Assembly: GCA_027485405.1 (NCBI GenBank) | Contig: JAIXRB010000099.1 | Span: 1 to 25,254, forward strand | DNA: 25,254 nucleotides | Direction: 5' to 3' | From: Leptospiraceae bacterium | Lineage (GTDB): Bacteria; Spirochaetota; Leptospiria; Leptospirales; Leptospiraceae | Position numbers and translations under genes: made by a program | In this document: one piece after another, positions 16,240 through 25,239 of the stretch | Position numbering within the stretch: position 1 is the first letter of the stretch | Layout: every line of letters starts with the position of its first letter | Notes under the pieces: model-generated | Databases searched by the model: none | The model's input: only the letters and a program-made list of their open reading frames with translations | Told to the model about the DNA's origin: nothing

Positions 16240-19200
16240 ATGAAATTTGAGAGGCATTTTACTAGGAACAGCACATCCCTTTACCCTGGAATTCAATGGG
16301 TAAAACGCAATTCTAAGATTACCAATACAGACGGTTCTTCCGTTTTTGAAGCAAGCGATGTAGAAGTTCCAGAGTCCTGGTCGCAAGTTGCAACCGACAT
16401 CCTCTCTCAAAAATACTTTCGTCGCAGAGGTGTGCCCAAGTATCTAAAAAAAATCAAAGAAGCAGGCATTCCAGAATGGTTGCAAAGATCAGCTCCCGAC
16501 GATGAAAAACTATCCTCTCTTAAGCCCGAAGATCGATACACGGGCGAGACCGATTCCAAGCAAGTCTTCCATCGACTAGCGGGTTGCTGGACTTACTGGG
16601 GATACAAATACGGATATTTCACAGACGAAGAAAGTGCCCGAGTCTTTTATGAAGAAACCATCTTTATGCTCGCCAATCAAATGTCGGCACCTAATTCGCC
16701 GCAATGGTTCAATACAGGATTGCATTGGGCGTATGGAATTGATGGCAAATCCCAGGGTCACTATTATGTAGATCCAAAGACTTCCAAACTAGTAAAATCC
16801 GCCTCTTCTTACGAACATCCTCAACCTCATGCTTGTTTCATTCAATCCGTTGATGACGATTTAGTCAATGAAGGCGGAATCATGGACCTTTGGGTGCGCG
16901 AAGCTCGCCTATTCAAGTATGGTTCTGGTACTGGAACTAATTTTTCTAATCTAAGATCTGCCAACGAATCTCTATCAGGCGGTGGAAAAAGCTCCGGGCT
17001 CATGTCCTTTTTAAAGATTGGAGACCGTGCCGCAGGTGCGATTAAGTCCGGTGGTACTACTCGTCGTGCGGCCAAGATGGTTTGTTTGGATATGGATCAT
17101 CCAGACATTGAAGAATTCATCGACTGGAAAGTGCAGGAAGAGAAAAAAGTAGCCTCCCTTGTCACTGGATCTATCATCAACAACCGCATGTTAAATGCGA
17201 TTATGAGGGCATGCGACGAAGCCAAGCCTACTTTGGGAGAAGAAGACGCTTTAGATCCTTCAAAAAATCCTGCATTGAAGTCTGCAATCAAAGATGCTCG
17301 AAACCACTTTGTTCCAGACAACTACATCAAAAGAGTAATCGATCTCAGCAAACAAGGGTACAAAGACATTCTCTTCGAAGAGATGACTACTGATTGGCAG
17401 TCAGAAGCTTACAATACAGTGAGCGGACAAAACTCAAACAACTCAGTTCGATTGACAAATGAATTTATGGAAGCAGTCGAAAAAGACCTTCCCTACTCTC
17501 TCTACAACCGAACAGAAAAAGAAAAAGCATTGCGAGAAGGCAGAGAAGCAAAACCAGTTAAGACCCTTCGGGCAAGAGACCTTTGGGAAAAGATCTCACA
17601 AGCGGCTTGGGCTTCGGCAGATCCTGGAACCCAATACCACAGCACAATCAATGAATGGCATACTTGCCCTACAGACGGAGCGATCAACGCTTCCAACCCT
17701 TGTTCCGAGTATATGTTTTTGGACAATACAGCATGTAACTTGGCTTCCGCGAACCTAGTTAAGTTTCTAAAAGAAGACGGAACTTTTGATGTAGAGGCCT
17801 ATCGTTATCTTTGCAAGGTATGGACAGTTATTTTAGAGATTTCTGTTTTGATGGCTCAGTTTCCTTCCAAAGAAATTGCAGAGCTATCCTACCGATTTAG
17901 AACTCTAGGGCTTGGTTACGCAAACTTGGGCTCTCTTTTGATGGTCATGGGAATCTCGTATGACTCGCAAGAAGCAATGGCAATCACCGGAGCCATCACA
18001 GCCATTATGCATATGACCTCTTATGCAACGTCTGCAGAAATGGCAAAAGAATTGGGGCCATTTGAGGGCTACGAGAGAAACAAAGACCAAATGCTTCGAG
18101 TGATCCGTAACCACCGCAGAGCCGCCTACAACGCACCTAAAGAAGAGTACGAAGGCCTCACCATCAGCCCCGTGGGCATCAATCCTGCTTTCTTACCTTC
18201 CTATCTCCTTGAGGCCGCTAAAGAAGATTCTGACCGCGCTTTAGAGCTTGGTAAACAGTTCGGATTTAGAAACGCTCAAGTGACTGTGATCGCTCCAACG
18301 GGAACCATTGGGCTCGTTATGGACTGCGATACAACAGGAATTGAGCCAGACTTTGCCCTAGTAAAATACAAGAAACTAGCGGGTGGTGGATATTTCAAAA
18401 TCATCAACCAATCTGTTCCTGTGGCTCTGAAAAAACTAGGATACACTGGTTCCGAAATCGAAGCGATTGTCAATTATTGCAAAGGCTATGCGACCTTAAA
18501 CGGTGCACCTGGGGTCAACTCCCTCAGTTTAAAGGCCAAAGGATTTACAGACGAGATCTTAGAAAAAATCGAAAAGCAATTGCCTTTTGTTTTCGATATC
18601 CAATTTGCTTTCAACAAGTTCGTCTTAGGGGAAGATTTCTTAAGCAAAACTCTTTCCATTCCACAAAGCACATACAATGCTATGAGCTTTAACCTGCTCG
18701 AATTCTTGGGATTCACTTCAGAAGAGATCAACCAAGCAAACGACTATGTTTGTGGAACAATGACAATTGAAAACGCACCTTTTATCAAAGAAAAGGATCT
18801 ATCTGTTTTCGATTGTGCCAACAAATGCGGTAAATACGGAAAACGATTCCTTTCATACCAAAGTCATATCAAAATCATGGCGGCGGCTCAGCCCTTTATT
18901 TCGGGAGCCATTTCCAAAACCATCAACCTTCCTGAAGAAGCCAGTGTGGACGATATCAAAAACGCCTACCTTATGTCTTGGAAACTGATGATCAAGGCAA
19001 ACGCCCTCTACCGAGACGGATCCAAACTATCTCAACCTTTGAATTCTGTATTTCAACTTCTCAGTGCAGTCGATGAGCCAGAAGAAATCAAAGAAAAACT
19101 GGAATCCACTCCAAAGACAATCACCGAAGTGGCAGAAAAGTTGGTTTTCAAATACATTTCAGAACGACGCAAACTCCCTCATAGACGAGCGGGTTATACT

Positions 19201-19863
19201 CAAAAAGCTATGGTTGGTGGTCACAAAGTCTATCTCCGCACAGGCGAATACGAAGATGGCCAGCTGGGAGAGATTTTCATCGATATGCATAAGGAAGGAG
19301 CCGCTTTCCGTTCACTTATGAATGCGTTCGCCATTTCCATTTCACTCGGACTTCAACATGGAGTTCCATTGGAGGAGTTTGTAGAGGCATTCACCTTTTT
19401 CAAGTTCGAACCGAATGGAATGGTTTCCGGAAACCCGCATATCAAGATGTCGACTTCCGTCATCGATTACATTTTCAGAGAACTAGCCATCACCTATCTG
19501 GGTCGTTACGATCTGGCTCAAGTGTCCCCTGAGGATCTCAGAACAGATGAAGTTGGCAGAAAAACCGAAGAGAAACCACCTCTTGAGGTAAAAGCCGAAA
19601 AAAAGCCTGAGCCCCTCACCTCTACTGTTTCTACACTTTCCTTACATTCAGTATTGGAAGACAAAGAACCAGCATTGGTGGGAGCTTCCAAAGGAAAAGT
19701 TGTGGAAGGGAGTCTTGCCAAAGATACCATTCGTAACATTGCCGAAGCTCGTATAAAGGGTTACACGGGAGACTCTTGCACAGAGTGCGGGTCTTTTCAG
19801 ATGGTTCGAAACGGTTCTTGTTTAAAGTGCCTTTCCTGCGGATCGACCACAGGTTGCTCATAA
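16240..19863 (+). CDS. nrdJ: Class II (adenosylcobalamin-dependent) ribonucleotide reductase
   Basis: This 1207-residue cytoplasmic enzyme reduces ribonucleotides to deoxyribonucleotides using a thiyl radical made from adenosylcobalamin. Key residues are the substrate-side Cys199 (PHACFIQSV), the radical-site Cys488 in NPCSE (486-490) and its redox partner Cys499 in TACNLAS; the 11-residue spacing is the same as in the well-studied Thermotoga enzyme (Cys322/Cys333). APTGTIG (685-691) and the nearby DCDTTGIEPDF belong to the barrel core. The C-terminus is a zinc-ribbon-like tail (Cys1180, 1183, 1194, 1197, 1200 and a last Cys1206), thought in this family to pass electrons to the active site. 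A Pro/Glu/Lys-rich linker precedes it. It is longer than the compact NrdJ of about 700-900 residues, as in other large zinc-tailed forms. AGAGG precedes ATG 16240. No cobalamin riboswitch was recognised upstream. Confidence 0.97.
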   Translation: MKFERHFTRNSTSLYPGIQWVKRNSKITNTDGSSVFEASDVEVPESWSQVATDILSQKYFRRRGVPKYLKKIKEAGIPEWLQRSAPDDEKLSSLKPEDRYTGETDSKQVFHRLAGCWTYWGYKYGYFTDEESARVFYEETIFMLANQMSAPNSPQWFNTGLHWAYGIDGKSQGHYYVDPKTSKLVKSASSYEHPQPHACFIQSVDDDLVNEGGIMDLWVREARLFKYGSGTGTNFSNLRSANESLSGGGKSSGLMSFLKIGDRAAGAIKSGGTTRRAAKMVCLDMDHPDIEEFIDWKVQEEKKVASLVTGSIINNRMLNAIMRACDEAKPTLGEEDALDPSKNPALKSAIKDARNHFVPDNYIKRVIDLSKQGYKDILFEEMTTDWQSEAYNTVSGQNSNNSVRLTNEFMEAVEKDLPYSLYNRTEKEKALREGREAKPVKTLRARDLWEKISQAAWASADPGTQYHSTINEWHTCPTDGAINASNPCSEYMFLDNTACNLASANLVKFLKEDGTFDVEAYRYLCKVWTVILEISVLMAQFPSKEIAELSYRFRTLGLGYANLGSLLMVMGISYDSQEAMAITGAITAIMHMTSYATSAEMAKELGPFEGYERNKDQMLRVIRNHRRAAYNAPKEEYEGLTISPVGINPAFLPSYLLEAAKEDSDRALELGKQFGFRNAQVTVIAPTGTIGLVMDCDTTGIEPDFALVKYKKLAGGGYFKIINQSVPVALKKLGYTGSEIEAIVNYCKGYATLNGAPGVNSLSLKAKGFTDEILEKIEKQLPFVFDIQFAFNKFVLGEDFLSKTLSIPQSTYNAMSFNLLEFLGFTSEEINQANDYVCGTMTIENAPFIKEKDLSVFDCANKCGKYGKRFLSYQSHIKIMAAAQPFISGAISKTINLPEEASVDDIKNAYLMSWKLMIKANALYRDGSKLSQPLNSVFQLLSAVDEPEEIKEKLESTPKTITEVAEKLVFKYISERRKLPHRRAGYTQKAMVGGHKVYLRTGEYEDGQLGEIFIDMHKEGAAFRSLMNAFAISISLGLQHGVPLEEFVEAFTFFKFEPNGMVSGNPHIKMSTSVIDYIFRELAITYLGRYDLAQVSPEDLRTDEVGRKTEEKPPLEVKAEKKPEPLTSTVSTLSLHSVLEDKEPALVGASKGKVVEGSLAKDTIRNIAEARIKGYTGDSCTECGSFQMVRNGSCLKCLSCGSTTGCS

Positions 19864-19865
19864 GC

Positions 19866-20858
19866 TTAGTCTTGTAATGCCGGAGCTGACCCAGCGCCAA
19901 GGTTGGGTAGCTCCAGTTTTGGGCTTTGGAGACTGCCTCGTATAGGAACGCAGACTCTTCCATTTTCCTGTGGAAGCAGAGTCACCATACCAGCTAGGTC
20001 TGGTCTTTCCACTTGGAATGCTTCTGTTAGCAGGGCACAGAGTTTTAGATCCAATTGAGATTGGAGAACTTTGTCCAAAAGACGAATCGAACCGGATATA
20101 CTGATTTTTGCAATCGAAGAGTCGATAGTTCCTTTTTCGATGATCGCCTTTCCGCTTCGGATTTTGAGAATCAGGTTCCCTCGTTTGAACTCACGACCCT
20201 TTAAACTGCCGACGAGTGGGTATTCAGGGGAGTCGTTGATTTTACCGTCTCTCCAATCTAGCTCGATCTCACCCGTCCATCGTGTGGCTTTGTCTTCGAG
20301 TCCAGTGAGTTTGCTTGCGATTCGAACTTCTTTCCAAAAAAGAGATAGATCCGAAAACTCTAGCCTCAAGAAATTAGCAACTAGATCCCCGTCTATCTTT
20401 GCATCCCAGAGGGCAACTAAACTGGTATTTATATGTAGTTCATCTGACTTCAAGAAAAGTCCGTTTGGAAACTGGATTACGATGGATTCAAAACTCTTTT
20501 CACCCAGAATCGATACGTTGATTTCTTTGGAATCAATGACGATGCCAGACTCACGAGAGATTCCATAGAGAATGGTTCTTACCGTTTCATTTAACGGAAA
20601 AGTAACTATAATAAAAAGTAAAAACGAAAAGAAGCCCAATGCTGAGAGAATGATGATTTGGCGAATGCCAAGTTTTTTCTCTTCGTTCCCTTCTTCGGTT
20701 AGTTCCTCTTCTGTTTCGGATTCTGGCAATTCTGATTCGAGACTCAAGCTTTCCAAATCTGAAATATCATCATCCACATAGGTTTCTAAAGGAATTTCCG
20801 GTTCCAATTCTTCGGGTGGTGGTGTTTCGCTCAGTTTTGGTTTGGATTTTCGAGCCAT
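19866..20858 (-). CDS. gspN: Type II secretion system protein GspN
   Basis: This 330-residue protein is the last gene of the gsp operon. It has an unusual acidic N-terminal tail (residues about 10-60, Glu/Asp/Ser/Pro-rich, presumably cytoplasmic), one membrane helix (67-87, IIILSALGFFSFLLFIIVTF) and a periplasmic beta-rich domain. The domain ends GRVCVPIRGSLQSPKLELPN, a pattern I associate with GspN proteins. GspN is an accessory inner-membrane component of the secretion machine whose role is less defined than that of GspL/M. Its ATG overlaps the gspM stop by 1 nt (TAATG). It is convergent with nrdJ with only 2 nt between the stops. Confidence 0.8.
   Translation of the reverse strand: MARKSKPKLSETPPPEELEPEIPLETYVDDDISDLESLSLESELPESETEEELTEEGNEEKKLGIRQIIILSALGFFSFLLFIIVTFPLNETVRTILYGISRESGIVIDSKEINVSILGEKSFESIVIQFPNGLFLKSDELHINTSLVALWDAKIDGDLVANFLRLEFSDLSLFWKEVRIASKLTGLEDKATRWTGEIELDWRDGKINDSPEYPLVGSLKGREFKRGNLILKIRSGKAIIEKGTIDSSIAKISISGSIRLLDKVLQSQLDLKLCALLTEAFQVERPDLAGMVTLLPQENGRVCVPIRGSLQSPKLELPNLGAGSAPALQD
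19882..19920 (+). terminator. Candidate nrdJ terminator embedded in the gspN coding region
   Basis: GGAGCT (19882-19887) pairs with AGCTCC (19909-19914) and ACCCA (19889-19893) with TGGGT (19904-19908), leaving one bulged G and a 10-nt loop. AGTTTT follows. It begins 18 nt after the nrdJ stop and lies wholly within the last codons of gspN on the other strand. The T-run is short. Confidence 0.55.
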
Positions 20859-21382
20859 TACTTACCTTTCTGCAAGCGGTTGTAAGAGGAAACCTTTAGG
20901 TTCACATCGTAGACTTCTTTTTCAGCAAAAGGCTTTCTGAAATTTAGAAAATCAACTTTACCTTGCAGTTGTTTGTTTTTTTCAATATCATAAATCAATT
21001 TAAAAACGTCTTGCAAATACACAGATCGAAACGAAATGTCGATGGTTATCTTATTGTAATCTTTTCTGATGATTGTGGAGGTATCTTTCATGGATTGCAC
21101 TTTGTCTTTCAATCCATACCGAACCAAGATTTGATCCAACTTAGAATACATAACACTTACATCTTCTTCTGAACCACCGGATTGCAAGCCCTGGAAATAA
21201 TTGAATTCGCGAATGACTCTATCTAGCTGAGTGGCATCAGATCTAGTTTCATAGATTTCATCGGTTAAGCTCGAACGGAAGTCTTGAATGATTGAAAAAA
21301 CCGTATAAAAACCAAATCCAAAGACGAGCAAAAAAGCACCAAAAAGCAAAGCTCGCTCTCTATCTGTAAATCTATTCAGCAT
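20858..21382 (-). CDS. gspM: Type II secretion system protein GspM-like
   Basis: A 174-residue protein with a short cytoplasmic start (MLNRFTDRERALL), one membrane helix (about 13-32) and a periplasmic part with a helical region (TDEIYETRSDATQLDRVIREF) followed by an alpha/beta domain. This matches the layout of GspM, which binds GspL in the inner-membrane platform of the type II secretion system. Sequence motifs in GspM are weak, so the call rests on size, topology (RERALLFGAF near the N-terminus is typical) and position between gspL and gspN. Both junctions are 1-nt TAATG overlaps. Confidence 0.8.
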   Translation of the reverse strand: MLNRFTDRERALLFGAFLLVFGFGFYTVFSIIQDFRSSLTDEIYETRSDATQLDRVIREFNYFQGLQSGGSEEDVSVMYSKLDQILVRYGLKDKVQSMKDTSTIIRKDYNKITIDISFRSVYLQDVFKLIYDIEKNKQLQGKVDFLNFRKPFAEKEVYDVNLKVSSYNRLQKGK

Positions 21383-22995
21383 TAGATGTCTTCCTTAGGA
21401 ATCACAATATCCAGTTTGAATTTGAAACTGACTTTGAGTTTGTTGACTCCTGTGATCAGGCGCTTATTTAGAACTTGGACATTTGTGAATTTTTCTGATT
21501 TTTCCAAAGCGGCTTGTATGGTTCCAATTTCGCTGAATTCGTTGACTCTTCCGTAGATTTGAATCTCATTTCCTTCAAAATTGAATTGATCCAATACAAA
21601 TGGAAGAGCGTCGTTCCCAGGTAGTTGATCTGAGATTTCATGAATAAGATCTAAAATGCTGGCTTGAGAAAGAAATAGTCTGAAAATTTCTGTTTTCTTT
21701 TTCTCGGTTTTTAATTTGCCCGTGGCAACACTTAGAATGTTTTCATCAGCTTGGATTTCAGTTCCAAATCCTTGTTTGTATTTGTCTGCGAGAATTTTCT
21801 TGTTTGCTTCTATTTTTCGTTTATCGAGAACAACTCCAATGATAAAGACTAAAATCAAAATAAAGAAAGATATAGACGTTAGGATTAAGTGAGGTTTGAA
21901 TGCCTGCCACTTAAAGCTACTCTTTCTAAAACCTCTTGCAAACTTTGTAGAAAGAAAATCAAGTCGACTCTTTGATTCAAAGTGTTTTCCTAAAGAATGA
22001 GAGACGACAAAGCTTGGATCAGACTGATTATAGTAATGTGACAAGACTAAACCAGAGGATTCTGCCAGGTATTCTCTGGCTCCCTTGAATTGAGAGCTTC
22101 CTCCAGAAATATAGAGCTGGCTTGGTCTTTCTGAATCAGCTAAAGAAAGAATTGTGTTTTCAATTTCTATGAGAAGACGATCAAAGACCTTTCGGATCGA
22201 AGAGTGGATGCTCGTCAATTGATCCTTTTTTACAGTGAAATCTAAAAAGCTAAAGGTTTGAAGCTCGGACTGCTCTTTTTCAAAGGCTTCCCAGAGAATT
22301 GATTTTTTGATTTCTTCTGCTTTGGATCTTTCAATTTTTAAGATGCGTTCCAGATCTTCAGTTATATTCTCTCCACCTATTGGAATTAGGCGAGTTACTC
22401 TAAGCGTTGAGCCATGAACTACATTTAGAATGGAATACTTTCCGCCTATGTCCAGTTGTAGGGAAATAGATGGGTTTTCATCTTTTTCTCCTTCCGAAAA
22501 CAAAAGAGTTGAAAGAGTAAATGAATCTACGCTCAAAGCAGAGAGATGCATGTCCCCCTTTGAAAAAGGACGCAAAACCCTTTCTAATTCTTTGTGATGG
22601 GCGTTAAAGCAAATCACATCACTAGATTCTTTAGTGGACTTCCAAGTTTTTCCAATCACTTCTAAATCTTCCATTGGATACGGAACTAAGTTTTCCATTT
22701 CAAACGGCAGAATTTCTTGAAGTGCCTTTTCGGAAGCAATAGGAACTGTTACTTCCCGTAAAAAAACTTGCTCGGGATTTAGGTTTAAGAGAAAGCGATT
22801 TTCTTCTGGAAAGAAGCTTTGGATAAAGCGAACAATATTGTATTCGAAGGGGTCCCCTTCCGTGTCTTGCAATTCGACGATAGGAAGGATCTCCGTGCGA
22901 AGAATTGTAAGCTTACCAAAGGTTTTTTTAAACAGAATACCCTTTAAGTAAGTACTTCCATAATCTATAGCTAAGTATTGATCAAAAGAAAACAT
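21382..22995 (-). CDS. gspL: Type II secretion system protein GspL (PilM-like cytoplasmic domain)
   Basis: This 537-residue protein has an actin-like/PilM-type cytoplasmic domain (residues 1 to about 350): YLAIDYGSTYLKGILFKK at the N-terminus, a middle LQLDIGGKYSILNVV, and LYISGGSSQFKGAREYL, together forming the typical nucleotide-site segments of that fold. One membrane helix follows (about 366-390), then a PilN/GspL-type periplasmic domain ending in VNKLKVSFKFKLDIV. GspL links the secretion ATPase GspE to the inner-membrane platform. It starts 3 nt after the gspK stop, with GGAAGA inside the gspK end as ribosome binding site. Confidence 0.9.
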   Translation of the reverse strand: MFSFDQYLAIDYGSTYLKGILFKKTFGKLTILRTEILPIVELQDTEGDPFEYNIVRFIQSFFPEENRFLLNLNPEQVFLREVTVPIASEKALQEILPFEMENLVPYPMEDLEVIGKTWKSTKESSDVICFNAHHKELERVLRPFSKGDMHLSALSVDSFTLSTLLFSEGEKDENPSISLQLDIGGKYSILNVVHGSTLRVTRLIPIGGENITEDLERILKIERSKAEEIKKSILWEAFEKEQSELQTFSFLDFTVKKDQLTSIHSSIRKVFDRLLIEIENTILSLADSERPSQLYISGGSSQFKGAREYLAESSGLVLSHYYNQSDPSFVVSHSLGKHFESKSRLDFLSTKFARGFRKSSFKWQAFKPHLILTSISFFILILVFIIGVVLDKRKIEANKKILADKYKQGFGTEIQADENILSVATGKLKTEKKKTEIFRLFLSQASILDLIHEISDQLPGNDALPFVLDQFNFEGNEIQIYGRVNEFSEIGTIQAALEKSEKFTNVQVLNKRLITGVNKLKVSFKFKLDIVIPKEDI

Positions 22996-22998
22996 AGA

Positions 22999-24099
22999 TT
23001 AATCTTCCGTATAATAGAGCATTTGATTGTTTGTTAAATCAAAGATTCCAGTTATTTTTCTAACAACTTTGTCTTTGACAATGCCTACTCCCGAGATTTT
23101 GTAAACTTCACCTTTCGTTTTGATCCTACCCCCAGATACATCGGTGCCTTCCCCAGCAAGCTCTTTGTAAAGCGTTAGCTCCCCTGAAGTTTTAACTTGG
23201 AATTCTGGTTCGGTTTCCAGATCTTTTAGCTCTTTGATGTAGCCACCCTTTTGCAGTTTGAGCTTTAAAATTTTTAAAACAGCTTGTTTTGTCATAAAAT
23301 CAGAAAGGGACATAAGAACAAAGTAGGGCGCTGTATTGATATTGATCCTGTCGTCGTAGGTGTCTCCGTACGGTAAGTAAGCTGTAATATTGTTGGACAG
23401 CACATAATCTTTATCGGAAAAAAGAGCCCGTTCTTCGTCGGTTAAAAAGTCCTTTGAATTATTTTTATCAAACTCTTTGGGTTTAGAAGATTCATAGATT
23501 GCCTTTCGATCAAAGCCCTTCACTCGGATGAGTTCCGAAAGAGAGTAGAGAGGAGCATTTTTGATCTTTCGAGGGGGTTTTAGCCTACTGTAGTAGTATT
23601 GCTCGGCTCCCCCGCCCGTTTCTTGGTGGTTTTCGTCAATCCAGTCCACAATGGGCGAAATTGCCTCACGTTTAATCCCAAATTGATAGAAAAGCCGAGA
23701 CATCATTTCCATTGCCCGTTGGTTTGGTAGATCGTCATAGATTTTTACAAGGGAGTTGACATTGATTTTTCCATCTTCGGGGCTTAGAGTATAATAGATG
23801 ACTCCCCCCCCCAAAGGAATGGGAGGAGGATCCATGGCAAGCCCAGACTGGTACAACACCTCTTCAGGGATTTTTTTCAGTGCTCCAATGGCGCCTGTAA
23901 ACCCTGCTTTTGCCAACATATGGGCCCGAAAGCCGTCACCCTCAGTTACCGCGATCTGATACTCCGTAGCACTGTCCTGGAAAAATTTGCCAGCAGTGAA
24001 GAGAGAGGCTGAACCTAGTGCCATGATCAGCACTAGAACCATAAAGCCACTCCTTCTTCTTCTATTTAAAGAGAATGCCAGGGTGCGCGAGTGATTCAT
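22999..24099 (-). CDS. gspK: Type II secretion system minor pseudopilin GspK
   Basis: This 366-residue protein has a prepilin-type leader rich in Arg, ending RRRRSG before FMVLVLIMALGSASLFTAG (cleavage after Gly18). The residue at +5 is Val rather than the Glu found in other pseudopilins, as is usual for GspK, which caps the pseudopilus tip. The large C-terminal part carries YTLSPEDGKINVNSLVK, typical of the GspK family, and DDRININTAPYFVLMSLSDF, a helix-hairpin-helix-like segment also typical of it. The first 38 nt overlap gspJ. Confidence 0.93.
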   Translation of the reverse strand: MNHSRTLAFSLNRRRRSGFMVLVLIMALGSASLFTAGKFFQDSATEYQIAVTEGDGFRAHMLAKAGFTGAIGALKKIPEEVLYQSGLAMDPPPIPLGGGVIYYTLSPEDGKINVNSLVKIYDDLPNQRAMEMMSRLFYQFGIKREAISPIVDWIDENHQETGGGAEQYYYSRLKPPRKIKNAPLYSLSELIRVKGFDRKAIYESSKPKEFDKNNSKDFLTDEERALFSDKDYVLSNNITAYLPYGDTYDDRININTAPYFVLMSLSDFMTKQAVLKILKLKLQKGGYIKELKDLETEPEFQVKTSGELTLYKELAGEGTDVSGGRIKTKGEVYKISGVGIVKDKVVRKITGIFDLTNNQMLYYTED

Positions 24100-24700
24100 A
24101 TTTTAAAAATGAGTTTCCAACTAGGGAAATGAGTTCAATCCGGATTAGCCTTGGAATTTTCTTTGTAGTGCGGGAGTTCCAATCGTCCACCCATTTGTCT
24201 CCTCTTTCTGAGTATTTTAATTGAAAGCTTTTCACGTTCTCGAGTAATACATGCTCAATGCCGCCTTGTGTCGGAAAGGAATCTACCATTTCGTCTTCCC
24301 TTCGGATCAATAAAAAAAGATCAGGTTGCAATGGGGATTGCATTTTTCGTAAGTAAAAGCTCACTTCCCTGACGGAAGCCGCCTCTTCTTCTTCTGAATA
24401 AGGATTGGCACTAGCAAAAACAATGCGGTCATTTCGTTCCCCAGAGACTCCATCCGACTTACCCACAAAAAGAACACGCCTTTGATTATCTACAAAATAG
24501 GTTTTTGCTAAAGCCGATCGAACGTTCTCAATTGCGTATAGGATTTCCTTTCGGTTTGCCCCTCTTTTTGCTCCACTTCGTTTGGCGATAGAATTTGCCG
24601 TATAAAATGCCGTAAAGATCCCTGTAAAAATAACACTCAAAAGCAAGATGACAACTGAGATTTCTACGAGTGTAAAACCTTGTTTTTTTCGCATTTTCAA
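24062..24700 (-). CDS. gspJ: Type II secretion system minor pseudopilin GspJ
   Basis: This 212-residue protein has a type IV prepilin leader, MKMRKKQG before FTLVEISVVILLLSVIFTG (cleavage after Gly8, Glu at +5). A beta-rich globular domain follows with VSFYLRKMQ and VLLENVKSFQLKY, the latter typical of GspJ. With GspI and GspK it forms the tip complex of the pseudopilus. The start overlaps the gspI stop by 4 nt (ATGA). Confidence 0.88.
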   Translation of the reverse strand: MKMRKKQGFTLVEISVVILLLSVIFTGIFTAFYTANSIAKRSGAKRGANRKEILYAIENVRSALAKTYFVDNQRRVLFVGKSDGVSGERNDRIVFASANPYSEEEEAASVREVSFYLRKMQSPLQPDLFLLIRREDEMVDSFPTQGGIEHVLLENVKSFQLKYSERGDKWVDDWNSRTTKKIPRLIRIELISLVGNSFLKYESLAHPGILFK

Positions 24701-25239
24701 TACTTTGTGGATCGAAAGGTCTCTACTTGATAGGTGCTTTTTTTGTTTCCTTCCGGATATTCGATTGCTACTTTTACATGAAAGACTTTCAAAAGCCCGC
24801 CTGTTTCAAAGCTCTTCTTTTGACCCCTTTTCTTCATCAAGTCAGAAAGACCTTCGTCTTTGTCACCTAGCATGTCCTTTGGTGCTTTCTTCTTTAGTTC
24901 TTCTGCTTTAGGTCCAGCGGCTAGTTTCAAAAGATCTAATTCTTCTTCTTTGATCTCTGTTTCAAACAAGTATCCAGGAAAACCAGGCACGGTTCCTTTG
25001 GATTTATCTGATTGCATTGTGGTAGAAGAATCTACTTGGGCCATTTTGATTTTTGCTAGGTGAATCGCATTTGTTAAAGTAACAGCACGCTTTTGATATT
25101 TCATGCCATCGGCAATCATTGCATACGTATAGACCATAGCCGCCGCCGCCATTCCCATTCCTATGGCTACTTCTAAGAGCGTGAAACCAGAACGTTTATT
25201 TCTTTTTTTGAAGCGCTTCATTTTGTTCGTCTCGGTCAT
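24697..25239 (-). CDS. gspI: Type II secretion system minor pseudopilin GspI, with charged insertion
   Basis: This 180-residue protein has a prepilin leader ending KRNKRSG before FTLLEVAIGMGMAAAAM (cleavage after Gly18, Glu at +5). The next segment, LTNAIHLAKIKMAQVDSS, is typical of GspI. GspI proteins usually have about 120-130 residues; here about 50 extra, mostly Lys/Glu/Asp residues (about 95-145, e.g. GPKAEELKKKAPKDMLGDKD) sit between the N-terminal helix region and the final strands (VFHVKVAIEY, YQVETFRS). ATG 25239 overlaps a possible gspH stop; an in-frame ATG lies at 25221. No separate Shine-Dalgarno is seen, consistent with coupling to the upstream gene. Confidence 0.85.
   Translation of the reverse strand: MTETNKMKRFKKRNKRSGFTLLEVAIGMGMAAAAMVYTYAMIADGMKYQKRAVTLTNAIHLAKIKMAQVDSSTTMQSDKSKGTVPGFPGYLFETEIKEEELDLLKLAAGPKAEELKKKAPKDMLGDKDEGLSDLMKKRGQKKSFETGGLLKVFHVKVAIEYPEGNKKSTYQVETFRSTKY

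Noticed and set aside
20071..20568. 165-codon ORF on the + strand within gspN
   Set aside because: It is antisense to a well-supported gsp operon gene and its translation has no recognisable domain.
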